A stretch of 64,000 bases of DNA from Helichrysum umbraculigerum (Eukaryota; Streptophyta; Magnoliopsida; Asterales; Asteraceae), in the NCBI GenBank assembly GCA_949592205.1, contig CATIUR010000001.1, forward strand, positions 71,901,559-71,965,558, read 5' to 3'. Positions 58,168 through 64,000 of this stretch are shown here, in pieces. The notes under the pieces are model-generated. The model did no database searches and had not been told where the DNA came from. It saw only the letters and a list, made by a program, of their open reading frames with translations. Position numbers and translations under genes: made by a program. Positions within the stretch are counted from its first letter, which is position 1, and each line of letters starts with the position of its first letter.

Positions 58168-58876
58168 TAATGATGTATATCCCATCACCTCTGATCACTG
58201 AACAATCAAACGACCTGGTCCTGGCTCCGTTCCGATCCCGGACCACGGATGGCATCTGTGGTCAGGCCTTGTAGTCCGTGGCCTGGGAATCAGCATCCGA
58301 CTAAAACACGAGGCCGGATCCATTCCGTGCCCGGACCACGGACCTCATCACCGACCATAAGACGGTCCCATGCGGTTCTATTAATAGCCACCTAATACAA
58401 ATACGGCAGCAAAGAACGAAGTAGACCGTGCTCCTCATACAAAACTGACATTCTCTGACAAGAGTACAATCTGTGACCATTATATTCAGGTACTATTAAC
58501 ATGGCTTGGCCATTAACCTGGTCGGCTCACCCAATTGGTCCACGTCAGCTTGTGCACAGTAATTGTCATCTTCGCCCACGATCGGGCATTCACGTCAGCA
58601 ATAGACACAGAGAATGTAGTCCTCGCCCACGACCAAACCCTCCACGTCGGTTTAGGGTTTGGGTATAAATACTAGTGTTTGGCTTCCATTTCAGACCAAC
58701 ACCTCATAAATTCACAGAGTAATTCATAACTATTGCTCTTCCAGAATTAAGTTCTCACCACCCTCGATTGACTAAGTCTCGACTCTGGATTTGCACGTTA
58801 ATCGGAGTGTGACGAGCTTGATTCCTCATACATCATCATCATCATCATCGTAATTAAGTGTTTTTACGCTTGAATA
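58168..58876 (+). repeat. 3' LTR of the Tat element
   Basis: 709 bp matching 35648-36358, with TATAAATA at 58664-58671, ending TTGAATA before GCCAG (the partner LTR ends in CA, this one in TA). Confidence 0.9.
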
Positions 58877-58881
58877 GCCAG

Positions 58882-59478
58882 GAAGGGATCGGAAGACCCG
58901 AATTCGAACACCGATGATATACTAGAAAATTAAACCTATTTGTTACATACTTACATTATAAATACATGCCATATATACATACTTACATACCTCTATGAAC
59001 TTGTCACCTCACTTTTAAACATCCCACATTTGTCTTTATCTACTACACATAGTACGAAAATGACAACAAAAATTGACATATAAAACTTCATTTACGAAAT
59101 AATAGAAACCCTATAAAACTAATGGGATCCTTAATTTGTGGAATTCCAATAATTATATGATGTTAAAATACAGGAATTGCAAGGTACTTTAAATTTTATT
59201 CAAACCCACCAATAATAATTACAAGTATATTGAGAAAATTCTATAAGCTATTTGAGTAAAGATTTATTTTATAATTTTGCTAAATATCATCTTAAGAGCT
59301 ATGGATAACAATATAACTTTTAAAAAATAACTGTAAACTTCTATTGAAAATCGTCAAGTGCTGTATAACATCTAAAGATGTGTAGTTAATAAGAGAACAT
59401 TAACCGTTTTCTGAAATATGTGTTCTGAAAATTCGTTTATTTTAAAAAAATTAGGAGATTATTTTCAACAATCCCAAC
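58882..59478. other. Intergenic DNA right of the Tat nest
   Basis: AT-rich. No gene or repeat recognised, apart from the 8-bp ATCCCAAC target duplication of the following element at 59471-59478. Confidence 0.6.
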
Positions 59479-60172
59479 TAGGGGTGTTCATGGACGGTTA
59501 ACCGGGTGTTCGGTTAACCGAGAACCGGTTAACCAAAAATTAGGTTCACTAATTTCTTGAACCTAAATCGAAACCGAAAAGCTCGGTTAACCATTTTTTG
59601 GTTTGGTTAATCGGTTAACCATTTAACCGTTTATTAATTAATACATATTACAAAAAATAATTAATAACACACAAATACACATTCATTAATAAGTGTTCAC
59701 TATATTTAAAATATTTTATAATAAAAGTATCAAATGATAAGCATTTTACTATTTATAATTGTGTATTTATATTATATGTATGTTAATCGTTCGGATAGAA
59801 TTAGAACTAAGTAGTAATAGTTAACATATTAGGGCAAAATTAAGCTGGTAACTACATTAAAATGAAACAAAAAGAAATATAAATGATTATATTAAAATAC
59901 AAGTGTAAACATCTATATATAAATATAATATATACAATATATATACATAAAATTTTAACTATGTATAAACTTTTCGGTTTTTTCGGTTAACCGTTTATCA
60001 AGTCTATTCCAAAATCATGAACCGAAACCGAAATCGAAAAACCGAAAAAAACTCGGTTCGGTTAACCGAAACCGGAAAATGAAAAAAACTCAGTTCGGTT
60101 AACCTAAATTCGGTTCAATTCAACCGGTTTACGGTTCAGTTTTTCGGTTTTAAAATATTTTTAACACCCCTA
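59479..60172. mobile_element. hAT-like nonautonomous element with CGGTTAACC-repeat interior
   Basis: Ends TAGGGGTGTTCATGG and TTTTTAACACCCCTA, with a perfect 8-bp duplication ATCCCAAC (59471-59478, 60173-60180). Subterminal parts are CGGTTAACCG / AAACCGAAAA repeats around an AT-rich middle. 694 bp, noncoding. Confidence 0.9.
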
Positions 60173-60305
60173 ATCCCAACCATGGAAAATTTATATACTC
60201 CCATGTCAAACATGTCAACTTTTGTCAAACAAGTCTTCCTTTTTAATAAAAAACATGTCTTCTTTTGTCAAACAAATCTTCCTTTTTAGTAAAAAACTAA
60301 ATCTT

Positions 60306-60592
60306 AGGGTGCGTTTAACCAAGTAAATATTTTTTAGTTTTTCGAAAATTTTCTAAGAAAATTGAAAAACTGGAAAATGTGTTCGATCGAGTTGTGGTTT
60401 TCTAAGGAATTACATTTTCAAATAAAATGAAATATAAGATTTATGGTTTCACACATTTTTTATTCTGGAAAGTGAAAAGTTCAGCAATTACGTTTGAACA
60501 TGCTTTTTAAATTTCCTTTAGCTTTCAAAAAACTCTAGAAAAATGAAAAAAAAAATCAATGAAGATAATTTTTCGTAACTAAACGTGCCTTT
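60306..60592. mobile_element. Possible inverted-repeat MITE
   Basis: GGGTGCGTTTAACC at the left and AACTAAACGTGCC at the right are imperfect inverses, and internal TTTTCTAAG/GAAAATT segments also pair. Flanking ATCTTA is repeated but not exactly at both edges. Boundaries uncertain. Confidence 0.4.
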
Positions 60593-60994
60593 ATTTATCT
60601 TAGTTTTTCCAAATAATTATTTTTTTCATATAATTATAAAAAAAAATGTGATGCAAAGTTGCAAACCCACCTTACAAATTTCCTACTTTCTTTAAAAGTT
60701 TGAAGAATTTTTTTTTTTTTTTTTTATCAAAAAACTTTGAATAATTTAAAGGTGGTGATTTTAGTAAAATTTTAAGGGTTTTGCTAAATGAAGCTCTAAG
60801 GGTTTTCATTAACATGCATATCTTATTTGTATCTTAAATTAAAATTAATAGTCAACTTAAATTCAGGAGGAAAAAGAGAGAGTTAGTTATGAGTTTAGTA
60901 CAACTTTTAAAGCATGTATGAAAGGTTTAAAAAGAGCCTAAGAGCTTTATTTAGCAAAATCTAATTTTTAATTGTGTATATTTACTACTATATA
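60593..60994. other. AT-rich intergenic DNA
   Basis: Contains a run of 18 T near 60707-60724 and short A/T homopolymers. No gene seen. Confidence 0.6.
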
Positions 60995-61208
60995 ATACAT
61001 TTAACACTCTATCTTTTCAAAAAATTTTAAGACTAAGTAAAGTGGGTCCCACTTATTACTTTTTCTCCACTAACTACACTTTTCATCAATCAAATATTAA
61101 ATCTACCTACTAAAGTCTTTTTTGATTGGTTAAATATCAAAGTGGACACTTATAATGGGACATCCTAAAATAGTAATGTGGACATTTTAAATGGGACCGA
61201 CGGAGTAC
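60995..61208 (-). mobile_element. Stowaway-like MITE remnant
   Basis: Read on the minus strand from 61206 it begins TACTCCGTCGGTCCCATTT, close to the Stowaway terminus, followed by the typical GTCCACATT and GTGGGACCCACTTT interior segments. The opposite end is not recognisable. Confidence 0.5.
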
Positions 61209-62765
61209 AATATATTTTGATTTTAAAACATTTATTCGCACATTCACTTACCGTCACCACTTTTACCGCTGCATTACGCAGATATAACGCTAGTATTTCA
61301 AATTTTGCAACTCAAAAGACATGGCCAGCCAAGTGGCATAAATCCCGGGACGACAAGTCAGCCAACCAAGCATCCACTTTCCAATTTTTCCAAGAACCAT
61401 CTTTTACATCAATCGGACGGCTCACGTTTAATCTCAGCATTCAAACCGCGTCTCTCTTCCTTTACTACCTGTGATATGATGTAAGTTGCACTTTCCCACC
61501 TCAAGTTTACATTTTTGGCTATACACACCCTTGATAATTTTAATTTTAATTTATATGTTTTCTAATGCGAATTCTCATCGAGACTTCACCTTTTCTCTTT
61601 AACATCACAACATTTCATTAGAAGCCATAAGAAAGGGATTAGAAGCCTATGCATAACAAGCACGTATTTTCTTTATGTATAAACTTTTTTTAATTTGACA
61701 TTCTTATGAATGTCTATAAATTTTTGTTTGACTATTTTCATTTGCACTAATATACTTTTAAAATCTTTAGTTTCTTTTACCCTGGGTGTATCAAATTAAT
61801 AAACTATTCACTACATATGCATCTTTTTTATCGTGGTTTTGACTCTACATTTGGTGGGTCATTATTTCACGGGGATCAAACTCACCGCCATACAGATTTG
61901 GTCAAGATAAAGCTATACTTAAAGCTATTGGTATGATCTCTAGAAATTGTTTACATTCAGTGAGATTTGAACCTTGAACCTCCTCAAATACGAGAGAGTT
62001 ATACTACTCTTAACTTTACCATATAATAGTCATTTAGGTATGCATCTTTCATTGTATCTTTCTCTCCTTTTTTATTTGTTAAAACATTGTTTAGAACAAC
62101 ACTTGAAAGTTGGTAGCAAAAAGTATAGATATTGAATATGTACTCCATGTATATTAGAAAAATATTACATTAACTAAATTATTTGGGTGAGCTCTCATTG
62201 TAATCTTGCGGATCTTGTGGATATCTTGGTGTTTTTCTTTTTTTAAGTTGCAACATAAACTTTGCTATTCAAAAATAATATTTTCATTGTTTACTTGTAT
62301 AAAACTCTATTTTTCAAGTTAGATCTTTGTTTAACGTTTACTGAGAATTTACATTATAACATATTGAGAAAGAAAAAACACAATTCAAGATCGTTTTTCA
62401 GCATTAGCAAAACGTCATTTCAATTATTTGATTAAGTGATCGATAACAATCATCGGTAAATAACTAATAACACCGGTCCAAGTCTTTAATCATCCTCTTC
62501 TCATTTCTAATTCTTCTCTATCTCGTCTTTCTGTTTACATACTCGCAAAACATCAAAACTGAAAGGACTAGTTTAAACAATAAACAAATACTAAAAGGAC
62601 CAAAATGGTAACATTCTTCTATTTTAATACCGTTGCATTTCCTTCCCTCTGCAACCTTATTCCCATCTGTCCCATTACTCACACCCCTCACAAAGCCTAG
62701 TAGAAGATTCGACCCATTTTTATTTTTATTATTTTTTAAAATTAAAAAAAAAAAAAAATCATCAA
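61209..62765. other. Intergenic DNA upstream of the DUF4408 gene
   Basis: The open frame 61178-61474 starts in the MITE and has no family features. Around 61300-61450 GC is higher, with motifs such as CGGACGGCTCACG. The right end (62600-62765) is CT-rich then A-rich and probably contains the promoter and 5' UTR of the next gene. Confidence 0.5.
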
Positions 62766-64000
62766 ATGGCATCGTCATCATCATCATCAAGCAACTCATG
62801 GATTCTCTCTTTGAAAACTCTGTTAATCACCGCCGGCGTTATATCTATCGCCGTAACCACCAAACTAGCAATTCCGTTAATAGTCAACTTCGCAGTCAAC
62901 GACCTCCCTAACGTTTGTTCCGTTATCATTTCCTGGTTAAAACCTCCGTTTCTTTACGTTATCATTAACGGAATCATTATCATCATCGTCGCCTCAACTC
63001 GTTACCAACACAACAATCTAAATGATCAATCTCAACAAAATCATGATGAGGACATTAATGTAAATTTACCAAACGCTCCTCCCGTGAATTTCGGTGTCGT
63101 CCCTGATATTGATACTGAACGCATAATAATGGTGGAACCGCCAGTAGTGTTTGAAACTAAGCGTGTAGCAGATATCGTTGATGTGCAGGATGAAATTGTT
63201 GACCGATTTGAAGATGAGTTAGTTACGTCAACTTCCACGTGGCATCAGTCTAATACGGTGATTGATTCTATTCAACTTCCGAACAAGATTGAACCGGAGT
63301 TTGATTATAAGATTGAACCGGAGTTTGATTTTCCGGTTAGAGAGAAGCAACTGGTATCTTCACGTTTTGTTAACAACCGCAAACCACCGACCAAAAATAC
63401 ACCGGAAGGTAATTTATTATTTATTATATAATTCATTTTTTTATACTTCAATTTATTATTTTGAATATTGGTTGCAATAATAACTAATCTAGTTGGGAAG
63501 GTAAAGTTCATGAATATATAAAATGTTGTAATTTTTTTTATTTTTTTTAATATTTAGAGCAAATGTGATGGGTATTTTTTTTTAAACAACGTACGAGTAT
63601 TACACTAGTTTATTAACGTTAGATTGATGATGTCAATTAATGACGTCATTTTGTGTTAAACAGGTGGGAGAGCGTTAAGAGTATTGAAGCCAAAAAAGCA
63701 CGAGACTTTAGAGAGTACGTGGAAAATGATAACGGAGGGTCGTAACATGCCGTTAAATAGGCATCTTAAGATATCGGACACATTCAAGAACGTTAAAATT
63801 GATAGTGAGTCCAATGAGTTCACATCAGCTGTAAAGGTGGTGAAGAAGTCGGAGACGTTTAAGGGCCGAACGAATTATGAAAATGAGAATCAGTATCTGC
63901 GGACGAACCTATCGCCCGCGAAGTCAATAGGGAAGCTGAAAAAGGACGGGTCGGACGAGTTGAATCGGCGAGTTGAAGCGTTTATTAAGAAGTTTAATGA
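62766..64000 (+). CDS. DUF4408/DUF761 membrane-anchored protein (3' end beyond window)
   Basis: A plant protein of unknown function. Exon 1 is 62766-63408 (phase 1 donor GGTAATTT), exon 2 starts at 63664 after ACAG and is open to the window edge. The N-terminus (about residues 10-80) has two hydrophobic segments (LLITAGVISIAVTTKLAIPL; LYVIINGIIIIIVAS) as in DUF4408, predicting membrane insertion. The middle is acidic and variable, with a repeat KIEPEFDY/KIEPEFDF. Exon 2 ends in DELNRRVEAFIKKFN, the start of the conserved C-terminal DUF761 motif, so only a few codons are probably missing. No disruption seen. The start is the first ATG after a poly-A-rich leader and matches the Ser-rich N-terminus common in the family. 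Confidence 0.85.

Larger units (their letters stand above)
35648..58876 (+). mobile_element. Tat-lineage Ty3/gypsy retrotransposon, 23.2 kb with nested insertions
   Basis: LTRs at 35648-36358 and 58168-58876, flanked by a perfect GCCAG duplication (35643-35647, 58877-58881). In order: gag, protease, RT, a partly deleted RNase H, a second archaeal-type RNase H (the Tat hallmark), integrase, a 4.4-kb 3' region with an antisense coiled-coil ORF, and polypurine tract ACTTGGGGGACT. Nested inside are hAT-like 36566-37223, solo LTR 41054-43470 and chromovirus 44138-53439; without them it is about 10.8 kb. LTRs differ at roughly 30-40 positions by eye (near 5%), and ORFs have stops, so it is an old inactive copy. 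Confidence 0.92.

Noticed and set aside
61178..61474. 98-aa ORF
   Set aside because: Starts within a MITE remnant, has no recognisable domain, and composition is noncoding-like.

Overview
The window looks like a gene-poor, repeat-rich stretch of a eudicot nuclear genome. Asteraceae is my best guess: the gag remnants carry the three-part Cys/His knuckle block and the CTYKDFLNxKPLSFxGTEGA block that I associate with gypsy elements of that family. This is recognition from memory, not a search. Only two host genes can be supported: a complete ten-exon sphingosine kinase gene (23118-27481, +) and the 5' part of a DUF4408/DUF761 membrane-protein gene that runs off the right edge (62766-64000, +). 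Nearly everything else is transposable elements, many nested, plus two decayed copies of an endogenous pararetrovirus.

Left third (1-20234). Positions 1-5997 are the 3' part of a Ty3/gypsy element: gag debris, a polypurine tract and a 3.4-kb LTR. It is inserted into a Caulimoviridae-type provirus remnant (copy A, 5998-9724, minus). A second, near full-length copy (B, 9725-20234, plus) lies head-to-head with A. It shows a tRNA-Met-type primer-binding site, two small ORFs, capsid with zinc knuckle, movement protein, protease/RT/RNase H, a putative transactivator-like region, and a TATA box and poly(A) signal followed by a leader. The order capsid, movement protein, polymerase, transactivator resembles solendo-/cavemovirus-like genomes. 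Copy B is interrupted by a 3385-bp solo LTR (11521-14905) with a perfect target-site duplication. The polymerase seems to carry two tandem retropepsin-like domains.

Middle (20242-35647). A MULE-like foldback element has a second one nested in its end. The sphingosine kinase gene follows, with SINE-like pieces in introns 1 and 5. Then comes a dense cluster of small DNA transposons, most with identifiable target-site duplications: two MULE-like foldbacks whose centres are telomere-like repeats, hAT-like elements with simple-repeat interiors, a CACTA element and smaller inverted-repeat elements. Some of them interrupt one copy of a local direct duplication.

Right half (35648-58876) is one 23.2-kb nest. 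The host is an old Tat-lineage Ty3/gypsy element: LTR pair, GCCAG duplication, archaeal-type second RNase H and an antisense coiled-coil ORF. Into it inserted a hAT-like element (36566-37223), a 2417-bp solo LTR that splits integrase (41054-43470), and a very young chromovirus on the minus strand (44138-53439) whose two LTRs differ at only three substitutions and a poly-T length. After 58877 come intergenic DNA, another hAT-like element (59479-60172), MITE remnants and the DUF4408/DUF761 gene.

A recurring theme is that the long LTRs of different families each carry a short array of small palindromes whose motif differs between families, while other LTR boxes stay conserved. Boundaries, exons and duplications were read by eye; no alignment or database search was run.
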